Notes: generated by a model from the letters alone, not told the origin. Shown: positions 5,744 to 14,202, numbered from the stretch's first letter. The stretch: 25,372 nucleotides of DNA from CAYTEH01 sp964436765 (GCA_964436765.1 CAYTEH010000020.1:1-25372); one strand, 5' to 3'. Made by a program: numbers and translations.

Positions 5744-8077
5744 ATGTCTTCCCAGAACTGCACTCTTTCCATCTCCGGCATGCACTGCGCCAGCTGCAGT
5801 GCGCGCATCGCCAAAAAGCTTTCCCAGACGCCCGGCGTGGAGGAAGCGAATGTCAATCTCGCGTCCTCCAAGGCGCACGTGCGTTTCGATTCCTCCAAAA
5901 CCGATGAGCACCATCTGATGCAGGCGGTTGAGGCGGCTGGGTATAAGGCAGAGGTGCGCCACGATCACGGTCACCATGGCGTGGAGCTCGACCGGAAACG
6001 GCAGGAAGAGGAGATCGCCGGCTACCGGAACAAATTCATCATCGGGCTCGCGCTCAGCCTGCCGATGCTCGTGTTCATGATCGCGACATTCTTCCCGGAG
6101 TCGGCTGTATACATGTCGCTGATGCCATACATGGGCATCGTCTCCCTCCTGCTCTCGACCCCCGTCCAGCTTTGGCTGGGGTCGGGTTTTTTCAGAGGGT
6201 TCTGGTCCGCCTTGCGGATGGGCACCTTCAGCATGGACAGTCTCATCGCCATCGGAACGTACACCGCGTATCTCTACAGCGTGTATAACATCCTGGTTCA
6301 CGTCTTTTCGGAGGGGACAATCGTGGGTGAGATGCACGATCTGTACTTCGAGGTCGCTGCGTTCCTCATCACGTTCGTGCTACTGGGCAAGTGGATCGAA
6401 TCGCGCGCGAAGGGGAAGACGTCGGAGGCCATCCAGAAGCTTATGGGGTTGCAGGCGAAGACCGCCCGTGTCATCCGTGACGGCCAGCCGGTCGATATCC
6501 CGGTCGACGACGTGAAGGTCGGCGACATCATCCTCGTCCGGCCCGGCGAGAAGATCCCCGTTGACGGAGTCGTGACGAAAGGAGCGACATCCATCGATGA
6601 ATCCATGCTCACCGGCGAGAGCATTCCCGTCGAGAAGAAAGAGAACGACCGGGTGTTCGGCGCCACCATGAACGGCAACGGCAGCATCGAATTCCGTGCC
6701 GAGAAAGTGGGCTCCGAGACGGCGCTCGCGCAGATCATCAAGTTCGTGGAAGAAGCCCAGGGCAGCAAGGCGCCCATCCAGGGTTTCGCCGACTGGGTGG
6801 CCTCGTGGTTCGTGCCTGCGGTCATTATCATCGCGGTGCTGACGGTCATCGGCTGGCTCGTTGCCGGTGCCGGCGTCACATTCGCGCTGCTCGCGGGCGT
6901 CACCGTGCTCGTGATTGCATGCCCGTGCGCGCTGGGGCTTGCGACCCCCACTGCCATCATGGTCGCGACGGGGAAGGGCGCCGAGCAGGGAATCCTCATC
7001 CGCGGCGGGGAACCACTGGAAGCCGCCAACAAGCTCGATGCGATCATTTTCGATAAAACAGGCACGCTCACGAAAGGCAAACCCGAGGTCACGGATGTCC
7101 TGGGTTTGGGAGGCGGGGAGGACCAGGTGCTTCAGATCGCTGCAAGTCTGGAGCGTGGGTCCGAGCACCCGCTGGCGGAGAGCATCGTGCAGTACGCGAC
7201 GTCAAAAAATGTCACTCTGAGCGAAGTGGGGGGGTTCAAGGCGATTCCCGGACATGGGGTCGAAGGCATCATCAGCGGAACCGCGCATTACCTGGGCAAC
7301 CGCGCGCTGATGGGTCTGCAGAAGATCGCGATAGTGGCGGATATCGAGACGGAGCTGCAAAAGCTGGAAGATGACGGCAAAACAGCCATGTTGCTTGCGA
7401 ATCAGAATAAGATTCTCGGCATCATCGCCGTGGCCGATACCGTCAAGGACACGTCGAAGGAAGCCGTCGACCAGCTCAAGGCCATGAACATTGTCCCGTA
7501 CATGATCACGGGCGATAACCGGCGCACGGCGCTCGCGATTGCGCGGCAGGTGGGCATCACGCATGTGCTCGCCGAAGTATTGCCCGAAGGCAAAGCGGGC
7601 GAAGTGAAGAAGCTGCAGGCGGCGGGAAAGAAAGTCGCGATGGTTGGCGACGGCATCAACGACAGCCCGGCGCTCGCGCAGGCAGATTTGGGTATCGCCA
7701 TGGGCAGCGGGACGGATATCGCCATGGAGACGGGCGGCATCGTGCTTGTGCGTAACGACCTTCGCGACGTGGTCACGGCCATCAAGCTGAGCCGCGCGAC
7801 TGTCAAAAAGATCTGGCAGAACCTGTTCTTTGCGCTTTTTTATAACGTCATTGGCATTCCCATCGCCATGCGGCTCTTCATGCAGTGGGGGATCGTGCTC
7901 CGTCCCGAACTCGCCGGGCTCGCGATGGCCTTCAGCTCGGTCTCGGTGGTCACCAACTCGCTGCTCCTGAAAGGCTTCCATCCGCTGCGCCGCAACTGGC
8001 TCTCGGATGCCGCGCCTTTTGTGATGGCGCTTGGTTTCACGATCGTGTTCCTGCTCTTTGCCCGTATCAGCATGTAA
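5744..8077 (+). CDS. copA: Cu(I)-exporting P1B-type ATPase CopA
   Basis: This 777-residue pump uses ATP to move Cu(I) out of the cytoplasm. An N-terminal heavy-metal-associated domain has GMHCASC (Cys15, Cys18), followed by a His-rich linker (RHDHGHHGVE). Other landmarks in order are the TGES actuator motif (residue 290), the membrane CPC site (393-395), phosphorylated Asp437 in DKTGT, the HP motif (His475) and GDGIND (635-640). The last helices carry YN (LFYNVIG) and M-x-x-SS (MAFSSVS), which together with CPC define Cu(I)-specific P1B-1 pumps. ATG 5744 is preferred; the in-frame ATG at 5639 lies inside csoR. There is no Shine-Dalgarno site, only a pyrimidine-rich spacer. Expression is probably under CsoR. 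Confidence 0.96.
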   Translation: MSSQNCTLSISGMHCASCSARIAKKLSQTPGVEEANVNLASSKAHVRFDSSKTDEHHLMQAVEAAGYKAEVRHDHGHHGVELDRKRQEEEIAGYRNKFIIGLALSLPMLVFMIATFFPESAVYMSLMPYMGIVSLLLSTPVQLWLGSGFFRGFWSALRMGTFSMDSLIAIGTYTAYLYSVYNILVHVFSEGTIVGEMHDLYFEVAAFLITFVLLGKWIESRAKGKTSEAIQKLMGLQAKTARVIRDGQPVDIPVDDVKVGDIILVRPGEKIPVDGVVTKGATSIDESMLTGESIPVEKKENDRVFGATMNGNGSIEFRAEKVGSETALAQIIKFVEEAQGSKAPIQGFADWVASWFVPAVIIIAVLTVIGWLVAGAGVTFALLAGVTVLVIACPCALGLATPTAIMVATGKGAEQGILIRGGEPLEAANKLDAIIFDKTGTLTKGKPEVTDVLGLGGGEDQVLQIAASLERGSEHPLAESIVQYATSKNVTLSEVGGFKAIPGHGVEGIISGTAHYLGNRALMGLQKIAIVADIETELQKLEDDGKTAMLLANQNKILGIIAVADTVKDTSKEAVDQLKAMNIVPYMITGDNRRTALAIARQVGITHVLAEVLPEGKAGEVKKLQAAGKKVAMVGDGINDSPALAQADLGIAMGSGTDIAMETGGIVLVRNDLRDVVTAIKLSRATVKKIWQNLFFALFYNVIGIPIAMRLFMQWGIVLRPELAGLAMAFSSVSVVTNSLLLKGFHPLRRNWLSDAAPFVMALGFTIVFLLFARISM

Positions 8078-8098
8078 GTGCTGCTTTTCCTTTCCTGC

Positions 8099-8554
8099 AT
8101 GAGCACAATTTTCATCCAGCATGGGCGGTCCATAGGAGCCTTCTTCGGCATCAGTTTTGTCCTTCATCTGCTCTGGGAAAACCTGCAGGCGCCACTTTTT
8201 GAAGGATACCAATCTTTCACGCAGCATTTCTGGATGTGCTTTCGAGGCGCATTGGGCGATCTGATCTTCATGATCGTCATCTATGCTGTGCTCGCTGTTG
8301 TGCATCGAAACCTGTTCTGGGTGGCAGACCCTGCCGCATACGCCCGGTTTTCCACCTGGGTCATCACCATCGCCCTCGGCGTCGCGATGGCAGTCGCCTT
8401 CGAGTGGTGGGCGCTCGGCACAGGACGATGGAGTTATGCCGATGGCATGCCGCTGCTGCCGGGCCTCGGCGTCGGCCTGGTTCCCGTACTGCAGATGTTC
8501 GTCATTCCGCCGTTCACGCTCTTTTCTATCCGTTCTATTCCCACACATCTATGA
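8099..8554 (+). CDS. Unknown four-helix membrane protein inside the copper operon
   Basis: The 151-residue protein has about four membrane helices (roughly residues 12-27, 48-70, 82-104 and 124-146). Polar and aromatic residues sit in or near them: HLLWENLQAPLF, AFEWWALGTGRWSYADGMP, and GVGLVPVLQMFVIPP. I do not recognise the family. ATG 8099 is chosen over GTG 8078, which directly abuts the copA stop. The stop TGA (8552-8554) overlaps the ATG of the multicopper oxidase by four bases, so the two are translationally coupled and likely act together. A copper-handling or membrane-partner role is inferred only from this context. Confidence 0.8.
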   Translation: MSTIFIQHGRSIGAFFGISFVLHLLWENLQAPLFEGYQSFTQHFWMCFRGALGDLIFMIVIYAVLAVVHRNLFWVADPAAYARFSTWVITIALGVAMAVAFEWWALGTGRWSYADGMPLLPGLGVGLVPVLQMFVIPPFTLFSIRSIPTHL

Positions 8555-10179
8555 AGTATCTTGCCATGACTGCCGGACTCATCGGATCGCTTGTTCTTTC
8601 CTCCTGCGCCCCTGCAGAGCCAGGCACATCCATGATGAGGCAGGGAACCAATGGGATGGGGAATGGCGGCATGATGGGCAATAAAACTCAGGGAGCAACC
8701 GATTTCCTCCCCGGGCAGGGACAAGACATCTCTTCCTTGCCCCAAGCCAAAACCAGCGAGATCATTGATGTGAAAGACGGCGAGACGATCCAGCTGAATC
8801 CGACGCTTGTCCGCACGGTCATCGGTGGAAAAGAAATCGCCATGTACGGGTACAACGGGCAGATCCCGGGACCCCGGCTGCAGGCGGCGCAGGGATCGAC
8901 GTTCACGGTCAACGTCACGAACAACATCGATATGCCGACTGCCATTCACTGGCATGGCATCCGCGTGACCAACGCCAATGACGGCGCGGTGGGCGTGACG
9001 CAGGAAGAAATCAAGACCGGACAGAGCTTTTCCTACACCGTCACGGCCCCCGATGAAGGCATCTACTGGTACCACAGCCACCTGCGGGAAGACGTGCAGC
9101 AACCGATGGGTCTCTATGGCCCGATCGTCGTGACGCCTGCCTCACCCGACGCGTATGCAGCGGTGGATTCGGAGCAGGTCCTGATGCTCAATGATCTCCT
9201 TGTGGGCCACGATGGCGCGCCGCTGCCGTACGGAGCCGGGGCCCCAGATCATGTGCTCATGGGACGCTTCGGCAATACGTTCCTCGTCAACGGCGCCGAG
9301 CCGCAGCCGATCGGGCTCGGGCTCGGGACCATTGCCCGCTTTATGATCATCAATGCGTCGAATACCCGCACGTATCGCGTTGTCCCTCCTCCGGGCGGGG
9401 GCCTCAAGATCGTGGGCGGGGACAGCGGCAGGGTCGAAACGGAATACATGACAGATTCGTATACGCTTGCACCGTCGGAGCGCGTGATTGCCGAGGTGTA
9501 TTTCTGGGACGACGGCGTCAATGCCGGGAATCCCGGCACGCGCACCGTTCCGCTGGTCATCAGCGGTCCGCCGGAGGATCCCATTCCCGTCCAATCCGTC
9601 ACGATTGCGGGAGGAGTGGTCGGCCAGGATCGATCGACGGCATTTTCCACGCTCCGCACGAACGCCGATGTCGCCAAGAGCATCGATCCATTCCGTTCGG
9701 CTTTTGCGAAAGCTCCCGATCACACCCTGGCGCTTTCACTCGGCGGCGGGATGGGTGGTCACATGATGGGTGGGACGGTCTCGGCGGACGGCATCGAATG
9801 GGAAGACAGTCCCATGAACACGATGCCGATGGCGTCGATGATGAAATGGATGCTCACGGACGATGCCACGGGCAGGAGCAACGAGAAGCTGGTGTACACC
9901 GCAAAGGTTGGCGACAAGCTCAAGATCCGCATCGTGAACAAACAGGCGGGCATGCATCCCATGCAGCACCCCATCCACGTCCACGGGCAGCGGTTCCTGG
10001 TGCTCTCGGAGAACGGCGTGAAGAACGAGCATCTCGTCTGGAAAGACACGGTTCTTGTCCCGGCCGGCCACACGGTCGATATCCTGCTGGATGTCAGCAA
10101 CCCCGGTGACTGGATGTTCCATTGCCACATCGCGGAGCATTTGGGCAATGGCATGATGGGGATGTTACGTGTTCAATAA
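8551..10179 (+). CDS. Lipoprotein multicopper oxidase (CueO/CopA-oxidase-like)
   Basis: This 542-residue protein has a lipoprotein signal peptide (lipobox VLSSC, Cys about residue 19), so it is membrane-anchored outside the cytoplasm. Copper sites are complete: HWH (133-135), HSH (175-177), HPIHVH (473-478) and HCHIAEHLGNGMM (524-536), where Cys525 and His530 are type 1 ligands and Met535 the axial ligand. Methionine-rich stretches at about residues 28-45 and 398-435 (GGGMGGHMMGG, MNTMPMASMMKWM) resemble the Cu(I)-binding segment of CueO. The likely reaction is oxidation of Cu(I) to less toxic Cu(II) with O2 reduced to water. ATG 8551 overlaps the preceding stop; the frame extends upstream only as antiphase sequence. 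It cooperates with CopA in detoxification. Confidence 0.94.
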   Translation: MKYLAMTAGLIGSLVLSSCAPAEPGTSMMRQGTNGMGNGGMMGNKTQGATDFLPGQGQDISSLPQAKTSEIIDVKDGETIQLNPTLVRTVIGGKEIAMYGYNGQIPGPRLQAAQGSTFTVNVTNNIDMPTAIHWHGIRVTNANDGAVGVTQEEIKTGQSFSYTVTAPDEGIYWYHSHLREDVQQPMGLYGPIVVTPASPDAYAAVDSEQVLMLNDLLVGHDGAPLPYGAGAPDHVLMGRFGNTFLVNGAEPQPIGLGLGTIARFMIINASNTRTYRVVPPPGGGLKIVGGDSGRVETEYMTDSYTLAPSERVIAEVYFWDDGVNAGNPGTRTVPLVISGPPEDPIPVQSVTIAGGVVGQDRSTAFSTLRTNADVAKSIDPFRSAFAKAPDHTLALSLGGGMGGHMMGGTVSADGIEWEDSPMNTMPMASMMKWMLTDDATGRSNEKLVYTAKVGDKLKIRIVNKQAGMHPMQHPIHVHGQRFLVLSENGVKNEHLVWKDTVLVPAGHTVDILLDVSNPGDWMFHCHIAEHLGNGMMGMLRVQ

Positions 10180-10197
10180 TTCTTTCCCCCTGTTCCT

Positions 10198-10632
10198 ATG
10201 CCGCCTACCACCGAGTATAGCTTCACGGCGATCTTCCCGCTTCCGCTCTCTGAGATGGAAAAGCATGTGCGGGCAGCGCTGGCAAAGCAGCATTTTGGGG
10301 TCATCACGGAAATTGATATTCAAGCGACGCTGAGGCAAAAACTCAACGTGTCTCATCCGCCCCACAAGATCCTTGGAGCATGCAATCCGGAACTCGCTCA
10401 TGCCGCCCTGGAAGAGAACGAAGACGTCGCGCTCGCGTTGCCCTGCAACATCGTCCTTTATGAGAAGGACAATGGAATCACAACTCTGTCGGCCATGCTC
10501 CCTTCCGTGGCGCTGAAGCCGTTCAAAGGACTCCATGTCCAGGAGACAGCCTGTACAGCCGAAGAGGCCCTGGAGAATGTCTTCGATGATCTTTGCCATT
10601 TGCATCCGCATCATTCCCGTCCACATCCATGA
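10198..10632 (+). CDS. DUF302 family protein closing the copper operon
   Basis: The 144-residue protein matches DUF302 (TT1751-like fold): KHVRAALAKQHFGVITEIDI, then ILGACNPELAHAALEENEDV and ALPCNIVLYE, the family's G.CNP..A...L........PC...V.E pattern with two conserved cysteines. The family's function is unknown, but members are often found beside metal or redox genes. The C-terminal tail is His-rich (LCHLHPHHSRPHP), fitting metal binding. It lies 18 bases after the multicopper oxidase, behind a pyrimidine-rich spacer without a Shine-Dalgarno site, and the operon terminator follows at 10716. Copper chaperoning is plausible but unproven. Confidence 0.85.
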   Translation: MPPTTEYSFTAIFPLPLSEMEKHVRAALAKQHFGVITEIDIQATLRQKLNVSHPPHKILGACNPELAHAALEENEDVALALPCNIVLYEKDNGITTLSAMLPSVALKPFKGLHVQETACTAEEALENVFDDLCHLHPHHSRPHP

Positions 10633-10715
10633 AAACGTTCCACATTCCTTCCTGATTGCATTTATGGTGCGAGGCTGGCAGAAGGCATGGGGATACCCCG
10701 AGTGATCGCATGCAG

Positions 10716-10747
10716 AAAACAGAGCCATGGTTTTCGGCTCTGTTTTT
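10716..10747 (+). terminator. Terminator of the copper operon
   Basis: AAAACAGAGCC pairs with GGCTCTGTTTT around a 9-base loop and runs into T residues, a long, near-perfect intrinsic terminator. It lies about 85 bases after the DUF302 stop. Confidence 0.92.
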
Positions 10748-10750
10748 CTG

Positions 10751-10778
10751 TTACCTTTGGTCCGCCGTCACGTATATA
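10751..10778 (+). promoter_or_regulatory. Promoter of the lipoprotein gene
   Basis: TTACCT (10751-10756) and TATATA (10773-10778) are 16 bases apart, immediately after the copper-operon terminator. The predicted leader is about 21 bases, almost all pyrimidine. Confidence 0.5.
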
Positions 10779-10805
10779 TCTCTGTCTATTCCTTCCTTTT
10801 CTTCC

Positions 10806-11198
10806 ATGCGTATCGCTTCCATCGTTTTCCTTTCCGGCATTATCCTGCTTACAGGCTGTGCGAACCAGAACCCTCCCGTGACGGATACCACGAATCAAGC
10901 GCCCGTCACGTCGGGCGAGAACGCCCCTCCGGGGAGCATCCACAATCTTCCGGTGCCCGCGGGCGTCCAAGCGGCCCGCAACGCACTCGCCGCGCGCCTG
11001 AACGTCGACGCCGGTGCGATTGTGATCCTGGAGGCGCACGAGACAGACTGGTCCGATTCCTGCCTGGGCCTCGGCGGACCCGCGGAATCGTGCCTGGCCG
11101 TCATCACGCCGGGCTATAACGTGCTCCTGACGCATCAGGGCACGGAATACCGCTACCGGACCGATACCGAGGGTACGGTCGTGCGGGCTGGGAACTAG
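10806..11198 (+). CDS. Small lipoprotein with a CLGL...C domain
   Basis: The 130-residue protein has a lipoprotein signal (lipobox LLTGC, Cys about residue 18) and a Pro/Thr-rich linker to about residue 50. The rest is a small domain: ARNALAARLNVDAGAIVILE, WSDSCLGLGG..ESC, VITPGYNVLLTHQGTEYRYRTDTEG. The arrangement of A...LA..L......I.......W.D.CLGL....C......PGY.V.L...G..Y.YRTD..G recurs in lipoproteins of cyanobacteria and other bacteria; I know no assigned function. The two cysteines probably form a disulfide. It is expected to be anchored to the outer face of the membrane. It is transcribed alone from the promoter at 10751-10778. Confidence 0.8.
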   Translation: MRIASIVFLSGIILLTGCANQNPPVTDTTNQAPVTSGENAPPGSIHNLPVPAGVQAARNALAARLNVDAGAIVILEAHETDWSDSCLGLGGPAESCLAVITPGYNVLLTHQGTEYRYRTDTEGTVVRAGN

Positions 11199-11232
11199 AT
11201 CGGCATAGCGTCGATGCATGCATGTCTCGTCG

Positions 11233-12387
11233 CTATTCTTCTGCCCTGAAGATCGCCCGCGTTCCGTCGGAGACGATATGCACCTGCTTGCCAGTCAGTC
11301 CTTCCGGCGCATCGCGCAGGCGGCCTTCATGGGCAGAGAGCGCATTGAATGCATCGATGCTTTGCTCAAATACGGTCACATCCGCTTTCTGCGCCGCCCA
11401 GAAGTTCCCGTGCTGCATGTTCGTGAGAACGCTCGTGTTGTGCGTGGTGCCGGCGAGGTAGGCGCCGATTGCGGGAGGCCTGAACGCCAGGTTGCGCCCA
11501 TCCCTCGGCTGAGGAACAAGCAACGCCACCGGCTCCGCGGGAGAGTCAGGCGCGCCGAACGTATGGAGCAGGATGGCGAGCCGCATGCCCGCCGCGCCCG
11601 TGATGCCGAAGACGCGCGCGCAGTTTGCCTCGGCCGGATCGATGGAGAAGCCAGCGAGCGCTTTCCGCATGAACGCTCGCACCTGGTAGATGTGCGGCAG
11701 GCTCCGCGGCGTCCGTTGCCCGAATTCCACCTGGAACGCGTAATCGTCCCGCACGAGGCCGCTCTGCCGGATATCGCGGTGCATGCGTACGATGGCGGGC
11801 GCGTTATGGTCTTCATTCATTGTGGGGAATTCCTCCACTGGCATCCCGTTATCGTCGAACAGGTCGCTTTCAAGATTTCGCTGGTTATGGCCGTAGACGT
11901 CTTCCCATTCATCCACCCATTCGACCAGATACGTGCCCGGGCGGTTGGGATGATCCACGATCGACCCTCTGCGATAGGCGTCGGACCGCAGCGATTCGGC
12001 GCTGAAGAGAGGCTGAACGCCGATCGTCACGTTCCCGTCGTACGCGGGGTTCTCGTACCGCGCGTATTGCATCACGTCCTCGCTCCGGGCCTGGTCGCGG
12101 ATGCGTCCGATCATGTCGTTGATATCGTTCTCCCGCAGGTTCACCTTTACCGATGAAATCACGTTCACGAGACCCTGGAAGTCGTGCGGGTGCGATGCCC
12201 GGACGATGTTATGAACGACACCGGGAGTACAGCTTTCCCCGGGTTTCACGATGCGTATGGGCAGGACCTGCTCCTCCAATCCGGGTATGGTGTTCAGATA
12301 CTGAAGTCCTCCGAGTTTACCGCCGAATTCTTCTATAAAAGGAGCCGCTTTATCGGTATAGGCCGGCTCCTGATGGTTGATACCCAC
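11233..12387 (-). CDS. Protein of unknown function (384 residues), GTG start
   Basis: No family is recognised with confidence. The protein is soluble, with no signal peptide. Segments such as HDFQGLVNVISSVKV, VTIGVQPLF, YLVEWVDEWEDV and AFQVEFGQRTP...HIYQVRAF faintly recall the ATP-grasp (PEP/pyruvate-binding) N-domain, in which VEFG...YLLQVRP is usual, but the resemblance is weak. The start is set at GTG 12387 because a full promoter lies immediately upstream: TTGACA (12421-12416), 16 bases, TAGAGT (12399-12394), then six bases to GTG. The message is therefore probably leaderless with a non-ATG start. It lies 41 bases after the rlmI-like gene on the same strand but has its own promoter. Confidence 0.7.
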   Translation of the reverse strand: MGINHQEPAYTDKAAPFIEEFGGKLGGLQYLNTIPGLEEQVLPIRIVKPGESCTPGVVHNIVRASHPHDFQGLVNVISSVKVNLRENDINDMIGRIRDQARSEDVMQYARYENPAYDGNVTIGVQPLFSAESLRSDAYRRGSIVDHPNRPGTYLVEWVDEWEDVYGHNQRNLESDLFDDNGMPVEEFPTMNEDHNAPAIVRMHRDIRQSGLVRDDYAFQVEFGQRTPRSLPHIYQVRAFMRKALAGFSIDPAEANCARVFGITGAAGMRLAILLHTFGAPDSPAEPVALLVPQPRDGRNLAFRPPAIGAYLAGTTHNTSVLTNMQHGNFWAAQKADVTVFEQSIDAFNALSAHEGRLRDAPEGLTGKQVHIVSDGTRAIFRAEE

Positions 12388-12421
12388 TGGAATACTCTAA
12401 ATTCTTGCTGCAGGATGTCAA
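12388..12421 (-). promoter_or_regulatory. Consensus promoter with leaderless GTG start
   Basis: On the minus strand TTGACA occupies 12421-12416, a 16-base spacer follows, then TAGAGT at 12399-12394 and six bases to GTG 12387. It is the best full -35/-10 pair in the window. Confidence 0.65.
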
Positions 12422-12428
12422 CTTTTCA

Positions 12429-13610
12429 TTACTCGATCCACAGCAACAGACTCTTCAGATAATCCACCTCCGGATGATAGAGGTTGATCGGATGGTCAAA
12501 GGCATGTCTGTGCCTCTGAAGGATCCTCACGTTCCGCTGCGCCTGACGCGCGGCGTGGAACACCACCGTCTGGAAGAGCATGGGCTCCATCTGGTACGAA
12601 CAAGAGCAGGTGAGCAAAAGGCTTCCCGGCGGCAGCGCCTGCATGGCCATCCGGTTCAGGTCCGTGTACGCGCGCTTGGCCTGCTCCAGGTCGCTCGACC
12701 GCTTCGCGAAGGCGGGAGGGTCCAAAATGATGAAGTCGTACTGGCGGGGGAGGGGTTTGCGGCGAAGGAAATCGAAGGCATCCTGCGCGTAGGACGTGAA
12801 CTGTGCGTCGGGAATCCCGTTCAGGGCCATGTGTTTCTTCGCCTGCTCCAGCGCCGCCGCGTCGTAATCTACCGCGTCGGCCGATGCCGCGCCGCCGGCA
12901 AGGGCGTTGAGCGAGAAGCCGCCCACGTAGCTGCATACGTCCAGGACGGTCCGTCCTGGCGCGAGGCTTTTCACGAGCGAGCGCATCTCGCGCTGGTCGA
13001 TGAAGAGGCCGGTCTTCTGGCTGCCCATCAGATTGATCAGGTACTTCAGGCCCCGTTCCGTGACCGTCACCGTATCCGGGCCCGTGCCTTTCGCCCAGCC
13101 TTCCTTCGGCTCCAGTCCTTCTGATTTCCGGGATGCCCCCGTCGATTTTTCGAAGATCGCCGTCGGTGTGCAGAACTCATCGAGCGTCTGGATGATCCAC
13201 GGGCGCAGGCGGTCCATCCCGAGCGTCGTGATCTGCATCACGACGATGTCGCCGTACTGATCCACGATCAGTCCCGGGATCGCGTCGCCCTCGGCGTTGA
13301 TGAGCCGGACAGCGGTCGTGTCCTCTCCGCTCAGCAAATGACGCCGGAGCTCGATGGCGTTCTTGATATTGCGGCGCAGGGTCGCCATGGGGTCGCCTTT
13401 CTCGAACGCGATGGCGCGGCCGCAGATGTAGGCTTTCAGGTTGATGGTCGCGTAGCAGAGGAACTCGCCTTCACTGCTCTGCACTTCCGCGATCGATCCC
13501 GTTTCGATGCCCATCAGCGACTCAATCGCGTTCTTGTAGATCGCGTGGTGGTGGTTCTTCAGAGGCCATTCGCGGCCGGGTTTGATTCGCAGAACTGGAT
13601 AGGGCGCCAT
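12429..13610 (-). CDS. rlmI: Class I SAM-dependent rRNA (cytosine-C5) methyltransferase, RlmI-like
   Basis: This 393-residue protein matches the RlmI (23S rRNA m5C1962) architecture: an N-terminal PUA-like RNA-binding domain (about residues 1-75, LKAYICGRAIAFEKGDP), a central linking domain (RLINAEGDAIPGLIVDQYGD), then GLFIDQREMR, the SAM site LDVCSYVGGFSLNALAGGA, the LDPPAFAKR motif (motif IV) and LLLTCSCSYQMEP, where cysteine acts in catalysis. The usual family length is about 390-400. ATG 13610 follows a TATCCT -10-like box (13624-13619) by eight bases, suggesting a near-leaderless mRNA. The symbol rests on family architecture; the exact target base is not provable here. Confidence 0.85.
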   Translation of the reverse strand: MAPYPVLRIKPGREWPLKNHHHAIYKNAIESLMGIETGSIAEVQSSEGEFLCYATINLKAYICGRAIAFEKGDPMATLRRNIKNAIELRRHLLSGEDTTAVRLINAEGDAIPGLIVDQYGDIVVMQITTLGMDRLRPWIIQTLDEFCTPTAIFEKSTGASRKSEGLEPKEGWAKGTGPDTVTVTERGLKYLINLMGSQKTGLFIDQREMRSLVKSLAPGRTVLDVCSYVGGFSLNALAGGAASADAVDYDAAALEQAKKHMALNGIPDAQFTSYAQDAFDFLRRKPLPRQYDFIILDPPAFAKRSSDLEQAKRAYTDLNRMAMQALPPGSLLLTCSCSYQMEPMLFQTVVFHAARQAQRNVRILQRHRHAFDHPINLYHPEVDYLKSLLLWIE

Positions 13611-13653
13611 AGACGTACAGGATACGGGGTTTCGGAGAAAAATTCCAGCGTCT

Positions 13654-13683
13654 AGAAGCCAAAAAACAAGGCCATTGGCTTCT
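13654..13683 (-). terminator. Hairpin after the pilin-like gene
   Basis: A perfect 9-bp inverted repeat AGAAGCCAA / TTGGCTTCT (13654-13662, 13675-13683) lies 24 bases past the minus-strand stop at 13708. A T run sits in the loop rather than directly after the stem, with another T-rich patch about ten bases further, so it is a probable but not textbook terminator. Confidence 0.6.
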
Positions 13684-13707
13684 GGCATTTCGTCTCTGGA
13701 TTCTTCG

Positions 13708-14202
13708 TTACCGCTGCAACCTGATCGACCATCCTTCCTCGGCCTTCGGCGCGCTCAGGTAGACCTTGCCTTTCCAGTCCTCGTACACGAAGTACCCCGT
13801 GCCGTTCGAGTCGGCAGCGACGCTGGGGTCCACAGGCAGGGGATCGATGTAGTCTTTCAGCAGCGTCGCCACGTCCACCATGCCGCGGCAGCTTTTCGCC
13901 CCGGTACGGCAGATTTCCCTGTTCTCGTGGTTGAGCGGAGCGACGTTGATGTCTTTGTGTGCGCGGCGGTAGTTGAAGAACGCGTTGCCGATCAGCTTGA
14001 GGTCGAGCCTGCGCTGGTCGTTGCGCAGCTTCCAGCCCGAGCTGACCCCGGGGTCCGTCACGTTCACGCGGATCTTCTTGCGGGCGGGGTTCCTGACCTT
14101 GAGCGTGTCGCGGGTGACGCCGGGGATGACGAGGGCGAACGCGGGCGTCGTATTCAGCAGAAGCGACAGTGCGACGAAAGCGGAAAGCGAATTGCGGAGC
14201 AT
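13708..14202 (-). CDS. Secreted protein with a pilin-like globular domain
   Basis: The 164-residue protein has a classical Sec signal peptide (MLRNSLSAFVALSLLLNTTP, cleavage after AFA at about residue 23). The mature domain resembles the C-terminal head of type IV pilins/pseudopilins in patescibacteria: RRLDLKLIGNAFFNYRRAHK, then DVATLLKDYIDPLPVDPSVA, and GYFVYEDWKGKVYLSA, i.e. the (R)..DL..I..A...Y....... YL...P.DP......Y.Y pattern. What is missing is the prepilin leader and long hydrophobic alpha1 helix. Two cysteines are present (CRTGAKSC). It may be a soluble pilin-like cap, carrier or adhesin domain. ATG 14202 is favoured because TATACT (14230-14225) lies just upstream; the ATG at 14235 precedes that promoter. 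Confidence 0.65.
   Translation of the reverse strand: MLRNSLSAFVALSLLLNTTPAFALVIPGVTRDTLKVRNPARKKIRVNVTDPGVSSGWKLRNDQRRLDLKLIGNAFFNYRRAHKDINVAPLNHENREICRTGAKSCRGMVDVATLLKDYIDPLPVDPSVAADSNGTGYFVYEDWKGKVYLSAPKAEEGWSIRLQR

Noticed and set aside
7202..8548. 448-codon minus-strand frame opposite copA and the following gene
   Set aside because: Antisense shadow of CopA; charged low-complexity product with no motif.
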